Of a DNA stretch of 64,000 bases, positions 63,841-64,000 are shown one piece after another (positions within the stretch are counted from its first letter, which is position 1; each line of letters opens with the position of its first letter). The stretch lies in NCBI RefSeq assembly GCF_023065955.2, contig NW_026623008.1:20022001-20086000 (forward strand), read 5' to 3'. Position numbers and translations under genes: made by a program. The stretch comes from Ursus arctos (taxonomy: Eukaryota; Chordata; Mammalia; Carnivora; Ursidae). A model generated the notes under the pieces. The model was not told the DNA's origin. It did not search any database and saw only the letters and a list, made by a program, of their open reading frames with translations.

Positions 63841-64000
63841 CCCCACCATGAACTTGGACATAAAATTGCCCTCTGAGTCTTAAGCCAGTAAAATCCACAC
63901 AGCATCACAGAGAAGAGCCAGGTGGGGGAGTGAATGAGGCGAGAGATGATTTTGTAAACGACTGAAGAGTTTTGTGAACGGTGGAAACCGCAATCAAGGT

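Larger units (their letters stand above)
58290..64000. other. Intergenic sequence 5' of AHDC1
   Basis: No gene is recognised. It contains a MIR relic at 59.03 kb, a CTCF-like motif at 60541-60560, the CAN-SINE at 60.70-60.91 kb, a MIR at 61.07 kb, GT/GA microsatellites at 61.94 and 62.94 kb, two L2 fragments and a terminal MIR. In human the 3' end of FGR lies roughly 8 kb from the AHDC1 start on this side, so it would fall just past the right edge. Confidence 0.55.

Noticed and set aside
62340..64000. 3' end of the neighbouring gene (FGR) at the right edge
   Set aside because: The sequence is explained by L2 and MIR relics and a GT microsatellite. No kinase-coding or UTR sequence is recognised.

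Overview
This is a mammalian nuclear DNA window, almost certainly from a carnivoran. It has one dominant protein-coding gene on the minus strand, long GC-rich introns, CpG islands, and many old MIR and L2 repeat relics. The lineage clue is a single well-preserved tRNA-derived CAN-SINE (60702-60910, minus strand) with an intact 14-bp target-site duplication. That family is restricted to Carnivora, and the body sequence looks most like copies I remember from bears, pinnipeds and other arctoid caniforms. The species cannot be fixed from the sequence alone.

The gene is AHDC1 (AT-hook DNA-binding motif-containing protein 1, Gibbin). Its whole 1598-residue coding sequence lies in one large exon, with the CDS at 4692-9488 and the exon at about 4649-9562. 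A consensus splice donor sits only 43 nt past the stop codon, so the 3' UTR continues in a further exon, probably beyond the left edge. Going 5' (to higher coordinates), splice-signal reading gives a 38-nt noncoding exon (9953-9990), a probable 179-nt exon (15389-15567), an alternative first exon in an internal CpG island (ending at 31427), a probable exon at 57308-57405, and the first exon ending at 58078 in the main promoter CpG island (about 56.9-58.3 kb). A ZNF143-like motif lies close to the inferred start. The exon models come from sequence signals only, except that a single coding exon with noncoding flanking exons agrees with what is known of human AHDC1.

Layout: 1-4648 is the intron after the coding exon. 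4649-9562 is the coding exon. 9563-57307 is about 48 kb of 5' intronic sequence carrying candidate regulatory islands (homeodomain-site clusters at 18.5-18.66 kb and 40.4-40.5 kb, RFX X-box-like sites, CTCF-like sites, AT-rich conserved-looking blocks), degenerate TG/CA and GA/CT tracts, minisatellites and ancient repeats. 57.3-58.3 kb is the promoter. 58.3-64.0 kb is upstream intergenic sequence with a strong CTCF-like motif, the CAN-SINE and MIR/L2 relics. The next gene on that side in human (FGR) is not seen here.

I found no second protein-coding gene, no RNA gene I can support, and no microbial-type system such as CRISPR or an operon. The other long open frames are shadows of the GC-rich AHDC1 exon, CpG islands or low-complexity tracts. 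The points most worth checking are the stop-codon-proximal exon junction, the uORF overlapping the AHDC1 start, the 38-nt exon, the recurring X-box-like motifs, the convergent CTCF-like pairs and the homeodomain-site clusters.
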